NCBI GenBank assembly: GCA_903844735.1
Contig: CAIMUX010000112.1
Span: 1-44,585, forward strand
DNA: 44,585 bases
Reading direction: 5' to 3'
DNA from: Candidatus Eiseniibacteriota bacterium
GTDB lineage: Bacteria; Eisenbacteria; RBG-16-71-46; CAIMUX01
The notes under the pieces are model-generated. The model was not told where the DNA came from and made no database searches. It was given only the letters and a program-made list of their open reading frames with translations. Positions 1-8,896 of this stretch are shown here, piece by piece; position 1 is the stretch's first letter; every line of letters starts with the position of its first letter. The position numbers and the translations under genes were made by a program.

Positions 1-76
1 ATTCCACGTAGTAGATGACCGGTGCGGTGTCGAGGAACAACGATCGCACGTCGGCGAACGCGTCAACCACCCTCAT
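1..76 (-). CDS. VapC-like PIN-domain toxin, N-terminal part only
   Basis: Reading the minus strand from an ATG at 76, the first 25 codons contain LFLDTAPVIYYVE. This is the first strand and first catalytic Asp motif of PIN-domain ribonucleases (VapC family). The gene runs off the left edge of the window. Its ATG overlaps the stop of the upstream antitoxin as ATGA, the usual antitoxin-toxin coupling. By family knowledge the product would be an Mg-dependent endoribonuclease neutralised by its partner. The other acidic residues lie outside the window, so integrity cannot be judged. Confidence 0.75.
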   Translation of the reverse strand, partial: MRVVDAFADVRSLFLDTAPVIYYVE

Positions 77-327
77 GGGGCTTCGCCCCGGCCGGTTCGC
101 CGATCCTGATCCGCTGTTCGACGCGACCGGTTCACCCATTCCTGTGCGTCCTCACCTTGTAGCAGGTCGGGCGCAGCGCCGGCCAGGGCGCTCCAATCAG
201 GACGCTCCTCGGGGGACTCGCCATCCGCGGCAAGTTCTCGGATGATCTTCTCGACCAGTCTCAGGCGCTCGTTTGCCGAAAGCCGACGAACCTCGTCGTA
301 GAGTTCGTCGGTCCTGCTAGCCTTCAT
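73..327 (-). CDS. VapB-like antitoxin, partner of the PIN toxin
   Basis: An 84-residue protein starting MKASRTDELYDEVRRL. A longer open frame exists, but this ATG at 327 has a good ribosome binding site (GAGGTGA, about 7 bases upstream). Residues 8-33 form a charged amphipathic helix (LYDEVRRLSANERLRLVEKI) typical of small antitoxins encoded before PIN toxins. The C-terminal half is acidic, then Arg-rich (NRSRRTADQDRRTGRG). The last codons overlap the toxin start by 4 bases. It should bind and inhibit the toxin and, with it, repress their own promoter; that role is inferred from family and position. Confidence 0.7.
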   Translation of the reverse strand: MKASRTDELYDEVRRLSANERLRLVEKIIRELAADGESPEERPDWSALAGAAPDLLQGEDAQEWVNRSRRTADQDRRTGRGEAP

Positions 328-365
328 GATTTGGTCACCTCCCTGGAGTATGTCTTCGGTGATTC

Positions 366-743
366 TTGTGCATTCCGGGCCGGATTTCAAGAACGACGTC
401 TCTTCCATCCGCAACGGCCTTTGCCGCCATCGAGAGCCAGCTTTCGAGTGCGGCATCCAAAGGTTGTGCTGATTCGGGGGCCCAGTCGGGGGCCCAGTCA
501 GAGGCCCAGTCAACCGCAGTTCTCCGCGCGCTTCTCGCCCTCCCGCTATCGACGAATGGGCTGGCAAAGGCGCGCGGGCTCAAGAGCAAGATCGGTGCCC
601 TGAAGCGGGCAGTCAGTGAGCTGCTCGGTCAAGGGCTTGTCGAATACACCATCCCGGCCAGACCCGACAGCCGCCTTCAGAAGTACCGTCTTACCGACAT
701 GGGGCGCCAGGCACTTTCATCCGGCGACGGGGGCGAGAAGTGA
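366..743 (+). pseudogene. C-terminal winged-helix remnant of an AlbA_2/RecG-like ATP-binding protein
   Basis: The frame encodes a Gln/Ser-rich repeat (GAQSGAQSEAQS) followed by a winged-helix domain ending LVEYTIPARPDSRLQKYRLT. That ending is characteristic of the C-terminus of AlbA_2 (Schlafen-like) ATP-binding proteins, also called RecG-like C-terminal, and of some Fic proteins. The catalytic or AlbA_2 N-terminal part, normally about 300-400 residues, is missing. Upstream is the divergent toxin-antitoxin pair, so this is probably a 5'-deleted fragment. The first ~38 residues look unlike the family and may be chance reading frame. Confidence 0.65.
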
Positions 744-2347
744 GCAGGCTACCCCGGCGAAGGAGAGACCGATGCCCTGTTCGTGGACGATGCCATTCAC
801 GAGTCGCTGGAGTCCGACAACACGGTCGCCGCCGTGCTCATCGTGGAAGCCTGGACGAATCTGGCCGTAGTACCTGGATCGCTCGATATGCCGCCCGGCG
901 AGTTGCTGATCGGCGACACGGTCACGGTCCGCGCCACGGTGGCGAATCTCCTGCCGGGCAAGCGTGGTCCGGGCAGCGACAAGGTCGGTCTCTGGAACGG
1001 CAAACTCTCCAGAGCGATGACGCCCGGCGCGCCTGCCGGGCAGATGCGAGGGACGATCGATAGCTTGCCGGTCGGTCTCTGCGACGGCACACCCGGGCAG
1101 CCCGGGACCGTTCGCCTCGCGGACTCGGTCATTCCCGTGCTCGCGATGGGACAGGAGATTCAAGTCGCCTTCAGTTGGGCCGACATCGGTCCGGTCGGTC
1201 CTCACCGGTTGTGCGTCTGGGTCGATCCCCAAAGGCGGCAGCGGCAGACGAACCTGGACGATGACGTTGCGTGCGGAGACATCGAGGTTCGCTCGGGGCG
1301 CGACCTGTTCCTGGGGCCGGGCGACCTGACGGTTTCCCCGGATACCCCGGCCGAAGGCGGGTCGCTGCGCGTGGTCGTGCGCGTGAGAAACGTGACCGCC
1401 CGGCGGCGCTCGGGAGACGCTCTCGATAGGAGTGTCGCGGCCGGTGCGGAAGTCGAGACCCGCGTGAGCCCGAAGGCCGCACGCTCGGCAGCCGATTCCG
1501 TTCGAGTTCGATTCTATCTCGGCGTTCCCGGCAGTGGCGGGGTCGCGCAGATGCCGGACCTCATTCTGCCGGACGTACCGGCGGACTCCTTCGCGATCGG
1601 AGAGTACTGGTGGCGCCCGATCCAGATCGGCGGCGCTCAGCAGTTCGCGGCCTGGGTGGACCCGGACAGTCTGATCCGCGAGACGAACCGCGACAACAAC
1701 CGCGCGACGGTGCCGTTCTTTGTTCTGCCCGGCACCACGGCCCCGGCGCCGCCCGACAGCTTCGCGGTGACCCAGTTCGGTCCGCACATCCGACTCTACT
1801 GGCGGGTGCCGACGACGCTTGACTACCGGGGTGTCATGTTCCGCTACGCCCTCGATGCGTCTCCCCTGAGTCCGACCGAAGGGACGGAGCTGGGGTTGAC
1901 GCAACCGTTGCTCGCGACTCGCTGTTGGTTTTCCAGATTTCGGGCCTGATTCTGGAACACGAGTACTTCTTCTCGGCCTTCTCATTCGATGAAGTCAGCA
2001 ACTACAGCGTGCCCGCCACCGGGAGCATCATTCTGAGCAGCGTCGGCATCGTCGAAGGAGTCCTGCCGCGGACGCACGCCCTGTATTCGCCGTTTCCGAA
2101 CCCGGGCCGGGCACCTGTCACGGTCATCTGTGACGTACCGATTCGGCAGAATCTCTCGCTGGACCTGTTCGGGGTCGATGGTCGGGTAATGCGACGCTTC
2201 TTCCATGGGCTCTCGAATCCCGCAAGATACGTGTTTGTGTGGGACGGTCGAGACGATCGGGAGCAGCCGATCCCGAGTGGAGTCTACTTCGTTCGGATGC
2301 AGGCCGGGGCGTTCGAGGCCAGGAGGAAGCTGGTCGTGATCCGTTGA
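744..2347 (+). pseudogene. Secreted CARDB/FN3 protein with FlgD-type C-terminal sorting domain, truncated and frameshifted
   Basis: The frame from 744 continues directly behind the previous remnant and encodes two CARDB-like Ig domains, recognisable by the WVDP-QTNLDDD and WVDPDSLIRETNRDNN motifs at their ends. A fibronectin III-like segment follows. Around 1900-1927 the frame shifts: a second frame picks up with ISGLILEHEYFFSAFSFDEVSNYS (the rest of the FN3 domain, given here as key residues only) and ends in a FlgD-like domain with the signature PFPNP and SGVYFVRM near 2280. There is no signal peptide; the only in-frame start is a GTG at 783 inside a domain. The original product was probably a large exported or surface protein. 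Both the 5' truncation and the internal frameshift mark it as decayed, unless the shift is a sequencing error. Confidence 0.75.
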
Positions 2348-2923
<576 letters not shown>

Positions 2924-2932
2924 GCTGCCCCT

Positions 2933-3286
2933 GTGTTCTTCAAGGTCGACGAGAACCTGCCGGCGGAATTGGTCTCCCTGTTGAACGATGCCGGCCATGA
3001 CGCGAAGTCAGTGCTCGACCAATCCATGGGTGGTGCCGCTGACGCGCGGGTGGCCGAGGTCTGCCGAGTGGAGAATCGAATTGTCGTCACGCTCGATCTG
3101 GATTTCGCCGACATTCGCACCTATCCGCCTGCTCAATCTCCTGGCTTTGTCGTGTTTCGGTTGGCGCGACAGGACAAGCCCCACGTTCTCTTGGTCGCCG
3201 GTCGACTGGTCGAGCTTCTCCGGACCGAATCGCCGGAACGGAAGCTCTGGGTCGTCGAGGAGGACCGTGTCCGGATCCGAGAGTGA
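2933..3286 (+). CDS. DUF5615 PIN-like toxin
   Basis: A 117-residue protein beginning with GTG. It has the DUF5615 pattern: MFFKVDENLPAELVSLLNDA (first Asp in DENL), GHDAKSVLDQ, then VTLDLDFADIRTYPP with the second acidic cluster, and the strand GFVVFRL. DUF5615 is a Mut7-C/PIN-like fold and acts as the toxin partner of DUF433 antitoxins, probably cutting RNA. Length and motifs look complete, so this pair is likely functional. It follows its antitoxin by 9 bases, consistent with co-translation. Confidence 0.88.
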   Translation: MFFKVDENLPAELVSLLNDAGHDAKSVLDQSMGGAADARVAEVCRVENRIVVTLDLDFADIRTYPPAQSPGFVVFRLARQDKPHVLLVAGRLVELLRTESPERKLWVVEEDRVRIRE

Positions 3287-3334
3287 ACGGCAGCGGTGCC
3301 TGATTTCGTCCCCTCTGCCCGACCAGGAGTCCCC

Positions 3335-5899
3335 ATGACCACCGTCACCTCCCTCCTCCGCCAACGCCTCCTCGACCTCCTGGAAGACCGCCGCGTCGTC
3401 GTCTGGTACGACCCCCCCGGCCACTTCCGCGAGTTCATGCGCAAGATCCGCCCCGACGGCGTCGCAAAGATCCTCGCCGGCGACTCACGGCTCAAGGCCC
3501 GCCGCGAAGCCGAAGCCATCTTCGCGCAACTGAACGACGCCGATGCCCCCACCGACCGCAACCGTCACCTCCTGATCTACCTCCCCTGGGCACGCGGCCA
3601 AGATGAACGAAGCCGCCTGGAAGACCCCTTCGAGTCATTCGCGGTGGCCGGGGCCACGTTCGGCGTGGCCGAGTCGGAGACGCTGCAGGCCCTGGCACGA
3701 CAAGCCATGCCGACCCAGGCTGCGGAGATCGACCGCCTCTTCCGCGAAGGCTGTCCGACGCTCGACCTGCTGGACGACATGGCGCGGCGCACTCCGGGCG
3801 TAGCCTATCCGCTCTTGAAGCAAGCCCTGCGCCTGGAGGCGCCCTCGGAGATCGTCGCCGCCGTCCTCTGCCGCGGCGGGGTGCGTGCCGCCCTGTCGGA
3901 AGTCCACGGCACGCGGGAGGAACTCCTGCGCCTAGCGGAGGCCGCGTTGAGTTTCTCGCCGCCGCTGGTCGATGCCTCTTTGGAGATGATCCTCGAGAGT
4001 CTCGGGCGCTTCGTGCTCTTCTCGGAGTTTGTCTTCGACCTGCCCGCCGAACTCCCCGATGCACTCAGTGGCGTCCCCCGGGCAGAGGAGGCTCGCCGTC
4101 AGACGATCTATGACCTCTGCGTCCGCATGCGATCCTCCGATGACACGCGCGATGAATACCTGGATCTGGCGAACCGTGTGGAGCAGGCCCTGAAGCTCCC
4201 GGCCTCGGTTCCGGCGGCAACGCCACTCGGGACGCGCGATACCTTCGCCTTCGAGGAAGGCCGGATCCTGACCCGCGTGGGGGAGGCGGCCTGCCGGGGT
4301 GATCTGCCGGCGGCTCGCCAGCTCGTGATCGATCGGCGCAAGTCCATCTGGGCGCAACGGGACGAACGCGCCATTCTGTGGCAATTGGCCGGCCGCTGCC
4401 TGGATCTTCTGGAGACTCTCGCCCGTCTGCAAGGTGAACTTCCGGCCCAGTCCGCGGCGGCGGGCGCAACCGGCGTCGCCGCGTGGGTGAGCATGTACAC
4501 GCGCCCCGAGGGGCTCCACCGGGCCGACCTGCACGCCCGTCGCGTGGAACAGGGCGCTGCCGAGTGTACCGAGCACGAAGATACGGATGCCCTGGTCGAA
4601 CACTGCCGGAGCCGGTACCAGGAGTTCGCCGACCGGGTGCAAGCCGGGTTCCTGGGGGCTGTCAGCCGGGAAGGGTGGCCGCCGGAGGGAGTCCTGCGGC
4701 AGACCCAGACGTTTGACCGTTCGGTGGCGCCCGCCCTGGCCCAGGGGCGGCGCGTGGCCTTCTTCCTCGTCGATGGACTGCGTCACGAGATGGCGCGCGA
4801 TCTTATTGCCTCGCTTGAGACATTGGGCGAGGTCAGCGTGCAGGCGGCGGCTTCGGTCCTGCCAACGACCACCCCCTTCGGCATGGCGGCTCTCATGCCG
4901 GGAGCCGACGGCAATCTCGGCCACGAGGTCTCCGAGTCCCGCGACGTGGTTCCCACCCTGGGCGGGAAACGGCTGCCGGACTCGAAGTCCCGCATGGATC
5001 TGCTGCGGAGCATCTACGGTGACAGGTTTGCGGACATCACCCTGGGCGAGCTCCTGTCAGCAAGTGCCCGCAGCCTGACCTCGCGCCTGGCCGGCGTCGA
5101 CCTGCTCGTGGTGAAGACGCAGGACATCGACGGCATGGGAGAGGGCTCGAGCGTCTATCACGCGCGAAAGTACATGGGCCAGATCCTCCCGGAAATCAGC
5201 GCGGCGTGCGACCGGTTGGCCCGCCAGGGGATCCAGCGGATCGTCATGGCGGCGGATCACGGTCATGTTCTGCGCCGGGAGATCCTGCCCGGAGAGATCG
5301 TGGCCGAGCCCCCGGGCGACTGGTACCTCTCCAAGCGCCGCTGCCGCCTCGGCCGATCCGCCGGCTCATCCCCGGGGGTCACCGTGATGCGGACCTCTGA
5401 TCTCGGCCTGAACGGGTTGCTGACCGACTTGGCTGTTCCCCAGGGCTACCGGGTCTTCTCGGCCGGCGAGGGCTACTTCCACGAGGGGATTTCACTACAG
5501 GAGTGCATGATCCCTGTCGTCGAGCTGGAGCTGGCCGTCCGTGCGACCGCGGGCGGCCAGGGCGGGCTGGTGATCATCAGCTATCGGGCCGATCGCTTCA
5601 CCAGTCGGGTCATCGGGCTCAAGGTGTCGTACAACTCGATCACGACCCCGCGGCTCATGGTGAAGATCCAGGCGTTCGATGGGCCCGGGGCGAAGGCTGC
5701 GGTGGTCGGCGAGGCGGCCGATTGCGAGGAGCGTGATCCGGCGACCGGGCTGGTGACGTTGGCCCAGGGCGCGATGGCTTCGATTCCGCTGCGGATTGCC
5801 GATGGCTTCAGCGGGGAGGAACTGGAAATCCGTGCCACCGAGTCCAACACCGGCGTCGTTCACAGTCGGTTGCGGCTCAAGAACTCGACGCTGGAGTAG
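3335..5899 (+). CDS. pglZ: BREX phosphatase-like protein PglZ
   Basis: An 854-residue protein. Residues 15-90 match the PglZ N-terminal pattern (RRVVVWYDPPGHFREFM). The alkaline-phosphatase-type core begins near residue 474 with FFLVDGLRHEMA (metal-binding Asp). It continues with LPTTTPFGMA near 509 (the nucleophile region), KTQDIDGMGE near 594 and MAADHGH near 640. FHEGISLQECMIPVVEL near 712-730 marks the PglZ C-terminus, followed by an Ig-like tail. ATG 3335 is preferred because AGGAG lies 5 bases upstream; an in-frame GTG-type start 13 codons earlier lacks one. PglZ is a core protein of BREX phage defence. Its usual partners BrxC and PglX are not next to it: toxin-antitoxin genes lie on both sides, and brxL is 8.2 kb downstream. 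Confidence 0.93.
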   Translation: MTTVTSLLRQRLLDLLEDRRVVVWYDPPGHFREFMRKIRPDGVAKILAGDSRLKARREAEAIFAQLNDADAPTDRNRHLLIYLPWARGQDERSRLEDPFESFAVAGATFGVAESETLQALARQAMPTQAAEIDRLFREGCPTLDLLDDMARRTPGVAYPLLKQALRLEAPSEIVAAVLCRGGVRAALSEVHGTREELLRLAEAALSFSPPLVDASLEMILESLGRFVLFSEFVFDLPAELPDALSGVPRAEEARRQTIYDLCVRMRSSDDTRDEYLDLANRVEQALKLPASVPAATPLGTRDTFAFEEGRILTRVGEAACRGDLPAARQLVIDRRKSIWAQRDERAILWQLAGRCLDLLETLARLQGELPAQSAAAGATGVAAWVSMYTRPEGLHRADLHARRVEQGAAECTEHEDTDALVEHCRSRYQEFADRVQAGFLGAVSREGWPPEGVLRQTQTFDRSVAPALAQGRRVAFFLVDGLRHEMARDLIASLETLGEVSVQAAASVLPTTTPFGMAALMPGADGNLGHEVSESRDVVPTLGGKRLPDSKSRMDLLRSIYGDRFADITLGELLSASARSLTSRLAGVDLLVVKTQDIDGMGEGSSVYHARKYMGQILPEISAACDRLARQGIQRIVMAADHGHVLRREILPGEIVAEPPGDWYLSKRRCRLGRSAGSSPGVTVMRTSDLGLNGLLTDLAVPQGYRVFSAGEGYFHEGISLQECMIPVVELELAVRATAGGQGGLVIISYRADRFTSRVIGLKVSYNSITTPRLMVKIQAFDGPGAKAAVVGEAADCEERDPATGLVTLAQGAMASIPLRIADGFSGEELEIRATESNTGVVHSRLRLKNSTLE

Positions 5900-5961
5900 G
5901 GCGAGGCTTCGAGTGACGGACGATGGGCTTTGTGAGGCACTTGGCGGTCCTTCCGACCACC

Positions 5962-5992
5962 TTGAATCGGACAACAGGGACTCTGCTATGAT
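5962..5992 (+). promoter_or_regulatory. Candidate extended -10 promoter for the antitoxin/MazF pair
   Basis: TGCTATGAT at 5984-5992 is an extended -10 element. A TTGAAT at 5962-5967 could be a -35, although the 19-base spacer is long. It lies about 20 bases before the antitoxin start. Assigned by eye only. Confidence 0.4.
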
Positions 5993-6010
5993 CAGGGATG
6001 GAGGTATCGA

Positions 6011-6232
6011 ATGATCCGGACTTTGGAGGCAGTCATTGATCGGGCAGGCAACGTCCGACTGCTGGAACCCGTTCAGCTTCCCGGATCCCGGCGAGCGTTC
6101 GTCATGATTCTTGACGATTCTCCCTCGATCGATCTGCACGATGCCGCGATCTTGAGTGAGAAAGCGCTGGCCGAGGACTGGGACCGTCCGGAGGAGGATG
6201 CCGCATGGTCTCACCTGCAGCAGCCGCGGTAG
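6011..6232 (+). CDS. Antitoxin of the MazF pair
   Basis: A 73-residue protein, MIRTLEAVIDRAGNVRLLEPVQLP, whose N-terminus looks like a small swapped-hairpin (AbrB-like/DUF2281-like) antitoxin: 'x(A/T)xV(I/D)xxGxVxLLEPV'. The acidic C-terminal tail (LAEDWDRPEEDAAW) is typical of a toxin-binding segment. GGAGG lies 7-11 bases before the ATG. Its last 28 bases overlap the toxin start, so the two genes are coupled. It should neutralise the MazF-like toxin and autoregulate; this is inferred from family and context. Confidence 0.8.
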   Translation: MIRTLEAVIDRAGNVRLLEPVQLPGSRRAFVMILDDSPSIDLHDAAILSEKALAEDWDRPEEDAAWSHLQQPR

Positions 6233-6546
6233 TCCTTGTCCCGTTCCCGTTTTCTGATCTCTCCAAGGCCAAGCTCAGGCCGGCGGTGATTCTTGCCGAC
6301 GCCGGGCGCGGTGACTGGATCCTTTGCCAGGTAACGAGCAATCCCTACGGCGATCCCCGGGCGCTTCCACTCGCAGACGGTCACTTTCGATCCGGTTCTC
6401 TACGCCTGGCCAGTTTTGTGCGGCCCGCCAAGATCTTCACTGCTGAACAGACTCTGATCCTGGCCCACGTGGGGGTGCTCGGCGATGCGTACTTTCGTGA
6501 GCTCATCGCCGCGGTGGTGGCGGTTTTCAATCCGGCACCCGATTGA
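6205..6546 (+). CDS. MazF/PemK family endoribonuclease toxin
   Basis: A 113-residue protein with the MazF core: VVLVPFPFSDLSKAKLRPAV (the loop and strand containing the conserved KLRPAVIL), then ILCQVTSNPYGDPRALPL, followed by GSLRLASFVRPAKIFT, and a C-terminal helix. MazF toxins cut mRNA at short motifs. All core motifs and the usual length of about 110 residues are present, so it looks intact. It overlaps the upstream antitoxin gene. Confidence 0.9.
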   Translation: MVSPAAAAVVLVPFPFSDLSKAKLRPAVILADAGRGDWILCQVTSNPYGDPRALPLADGHFRSGSLRLASFVRPAKIFTAEQTLILAHVGVLGDAYFRELIAAVVAVFNPAPD

Positions 6547-6636
6547 GGATCTGGAGTCAGGGGCTAGCGCGCCACCATTCAGGCGCTCTCATTGCCGGCT
6601 CGGACGGCGTCCGGAAGATCAGGCAGGAGATCGAAA

Positions 6637-6912
6637 ATGAGTAAGCCCCGTCGGAACATAGGCATGGAGATCCTGACCGGCATCCGTCAATTGAAGCGCG
6701 GGGAAGTGGGTAGAGTGATCACGCTTCCGCCGATCGCTGAGATTCGAACGAAGGTCGGCCTTTCTCAGGCCGAGTTCGCGCGACTTCTGGGTGTTTCGGT
6801 CCGGACGCTCCAGGAGTGGGAGCAGGGGCGGAGGGTGCCGTCTGGGCCGGCGCGCACCCTGTTGGCGATCGCGAATCGAAACCCCAAGGTCCTGCTGGAG
6901 ACCGTGGCCTAG
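6637..6912 (+). CDS. XRE-family antitoxin, apparently orphan
   Basis: A 91-residue protein with a helix-turn-helix at residues ~40-75 (IRTKVGLSQAEFARLLGVSVRTLQEWEQGRRVP, listed in pieces: LSQAEFARLLGVS, RTLQEWEQGRR). The C-terminal PSGPARTLLAIANRNPKVLL is typical of HigA/NadS-like antitoxins paired with RelE/HigB toxins. The toxin usually lies just upstream. Here the 90 bases before it hold only a short frame reading GSDGVRKIRQEIENE that stops in ATGAGTAA at the antitoxin start, possibly the last residues of a lost toxin. The start ATG 6637 follows AGGAGA. Confidence 0.8.
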   Translation: MSKPRRNIGMEILTGIRQLKRGEVGRVITLPPIAEIRTKVGLSQAEFARLLGVSVRTLQEWEQGRRVPSGPARTLLAIANRNPKVLLETVA

Positions 6913-6934
6913 CAAGGTCATAATCGCGCTGAGC

Positions 6935-7069
6935 ATATCGGTGGACTTGGCGGTCTGCCAGGGCCGGGCCTGCATTCCCGGCACGAGAGTGTCCTCGTCG
7001 GTTGTGCTTGATAATCTCGCGGCGGGCCATCGTACCGAGGAGACCATTGCGTCCTACTCCTCGCTTTGA
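6935..7069 (+). pseudogene. DUF433 antitoxin fragment, second copy
   Basis: The frame reads [40 protein letters not shown] and YSSL before a TGA. It matches residues 7-50 of the intact DUF433 protein at 2696-2923, and the DNA is also clearly similar. It has no start codon of its own and lacks the final ~25 residues. No DUF5615 toxin follows. It is therefore a decayed duplicate or an independent relic of the same family. Confidence 0.75.
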
Positions 7070-7170
7070 TCTGAAGGCGCACTCGAAACGACCCAGTCTG
7101 GCGGCCATGGTCCGCGAGCCGCGACCGGAACGGCAAGCGGATGGCGTACACGAAGGGAGGCAAGGGAGCG

Positions 7171-7605
7171 ATGGGCGACGATCAACCGAAGTGGGAAGAC
7201 GATTTCCCTCTGCGACAGGAGTTCGAGGACTGCTCCGGCCGCGTGCGTTCTTTCGTCATCTCCTGCCACGAGGGGCCGCTCGGCTACACGGTCCGGGCGA
7301 ACGAAGAGAACGTAGAAAGCGAGGGCTACGAGTTTTCGGTCCACAGCGAGACCAGCGCCTACAACGCGCTGGGTCGCCTCCGACAGAAGATGTGCCGGGC
7401 GCTCTCCACTCGCCACCTGAGCACGTCCGCGAGCGGTTACCAAATGCTGCACGACAGGCTCCGCGGACGGATCTCTTGCGACGAGGATCGGGGCACCCTG
7501 CTCGTCGTTGACGGTCTCGCCGTGGACATGGAGGCACTCGCCAGGATTCTTGCCACGCACGAGGGATGGGACTTCGAGTTGCGGATCAGGAGTTCGCTGA
7601 GATGA
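7171..7605 (+). CDS. Hypothetical small protein upstream of the AAA/TOPRIM-like pair
   Basis: A 144-residue soluble protein with no signal peptide or membrane segment. The start MGDDQPKWEDDF at 7171 follows GGAGGCAAGGGAGCG; an alternative start lies 10 codons upstream. It is predicted to be alpha/beta with a central 'GYTVRANEENVESEGYEFSV' region (20 residues) and a C-terminal half reading GTLLVVDGLAVDMEALARIL, then WDFELRIRSSL. I do not recognise the family. It is on the same strand as the ATPase gene, 184 bases away, and a dispersed repeat lies in that gap. It may therefore be either a third member of that locus or an unrelated neighbour. Confidence 0.6.
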   Translation: MGDDQPKWEDDFPLRQEFEDCSGRVRSFVISCHEGPLGYTVRANEENVESEGYEFSVHSETSAYNALGRLRQKMCRALSTRHLSTSASGYQMLHDRLRGRISCDEDRGTLLVVDGLAVDMEALARILATHEGWDFELRIRSSLR

Positions 7606-7616
7606 AACCGCAACCT

Positions 7617-7674
7617 GCGATGATTCCTCCGAAGTACTGCCCGCAAAGGCCTGCGGCTCGAAGCCCTCATCGTG
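7617..7674. repeat. Dispersed ~58-bp repeat, copy 1
   Basis: This segment, starting GCGATGATTCCTCC and ending GGCTCGAAGCCCTCATCGTG, aligns with 12289-12344 at roughly 80 percent identity by eye, with a few small indels. It lies between the small unknown gene and the AAA ATPase gene. On the minus strand it reads like 'DEGFEPQAFAG'. It may be a relic of a mobile or recombinogenic sequence. Confidence 0.55.
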
Positions 7675-7789
7675 TTGGCGCACGGGTTGGAGGAAGTTGC
7701 ATGAGGAGAAAAGGAGTAAGATCGCTGGAACACGCTTTCCGTGGTCGGGAGGCGCAGGTTGGTGCTCCTTCTTGGGGGAGGGCAAGCTC

Positions 7790-8896
7790 ATGCTGACCCG
7801 TCTATACGTCAACAACTACAAGTGCCTCGTGAATTTCGAGTGGAAGCCGGGGGCCCTGGCGTTGCTTACGGGTCCGAACGGTTCGGGCAAGACATCCGTC
7901 TTGGGCAGCCTGGATCTCCTTCGGCTCTTCGTGTCGGGTGAAGGTAAGACGGACACCTTGTTCGTCGAAGACGACTTGACCCGCTGGGCCGGGGATGCGG
8001 CCCAATCCTTCGAGCTCGGAGTGACCGGCAGTGGCGGGACCTACGCCTACAGACTCGTGACGGAAATGGACAAAGGCAGGGACCGGTCGCGGGCGGTGGC
8101 GGAGTCGCTTCATTTTGACGGGAAACCCCTCTTTGAGATGGCGGATGGGACGGCCCAGCTCTATCGGGACGACTTCTCCGCGGGGCCGCGGTTCCCGTTT
8201 GACTGGACGCGGTCGGGCGTCGGCTCTCTGCACCCGCGGCACGGGAACCAGAAGCTGATGTGGTTTCGGGACTACATGAGCAGGCTGCTTGTGGTGAAGG
8301 TCAATCCATTCGCCTGGGAGTCCGAAAGCGATGGGGAAGCCGAGCGTCCCGATTCCTCCACGGCGAACTTCGCCAGTTGGTACCGTTATCTGTCCCAAGA
8401 ACGACAGGGTGACCTCGCGGCCCTCTTCGCTTCTCTCGGCGAGGTCCTGGACGGATTCCAGAGTCTCAACCTGCCGAAAACCGGCGAGAAGCGACGCGCC
8501 TTGCGCGCGTCATTCCGCGGCGCGTCGAATGGCAAGCCCCTGGAGTACGGGGTGCATGAGCTGTCCGAAGGACAGCGCGCCTTGCTGGTGCTCTATACCA
8601 TGCTGACGCTTTGCGTCCGGAGCGGAAGTACGGTGTGCATTGACGAGCCGGATAACTTCGTTGCGCCGCGGGAGATTCAACCCTGGCTTGTGCAACTCAA
8701 GGAGAAGTGCCTGGACGGAGACGGACAGGTGCTTCTGATCTCGCACCACCCGGAGATCATCGACTATCTGGCGGGTTCGTTCGGCTATTGGCTGGATCGC
8801 GCGCCCAACACGCCCGCTCGAATCCGCGCGCTGGGCGACGAGGAGGGTGAGCTCAGGATTTCCGAACTCATGGCCAGAGGATGGATCCATGAGTAG
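7790..8896 (+). CDS. AAA (AAA_21/OLD-like, ABC-type) ATPase
   Basis: A 368-residue protein. It starts MLTRLYVNNYKCLVNFEWKP, the typical N-terminal strand pair of AAA_21/SMC-like ATPases. Walker A is LTGPNGSGKTSVL at residues ~23-35. The ABC signature-like motif is HELSEGQRALLVLY near 257. Walker B is STVCIDEPDNFVAP near 280, and the H-loop region is QVLLISHHPEIIDYL near 312. The ATG at 7790 has GGGGGAGGG upstream; the longer frame upstream is poor. The stop overlaps the next gene by 8 bases. Such ATPases paired with a small nuclease-like partner are common in phage-defence modules (OLD, PARIS, Septu-like). The role here is inferred. Confidence 0.88.
   Translation: MLTRLYVNNYKCLVNFEWKPGALALLTGPNGSGKTSVLGSLDLLRLFVSGEGKTDTLFVEDDLTRWAGDAAQSFELGVTGSGGTYAYRLVTEMDKGRDRSRAVAESLHFDGKPLFEMADGTAQLYRDDFSAGPRFPFDWTRSGVGSLHPRHGNQKLMWFRDYMSRLLVVKVNPFAWESESDGEAERPDSSTANFASWYRYLSQERQGDLAALFASLGEVLDGFQSLNLPKTGEKRRALRASFRGASNGKPLEYGVHELSEGQRALLVLYTMLTLCVRSGSTVCIDEPDNFVAPREIQPWLVQLKEKCLDGDGQVLLISHHPEIIDYLAGSFGYWLDRAPNTPARIRALGDEEGELRISELMARGWIHE

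Noticed and set aside
335-589. 84-residue minus-strand frame over the winged-helix remnant
   Set aside because: Part of it looks protein-like, but it is antisense to the clear winged-helix homology and lacks a family match.
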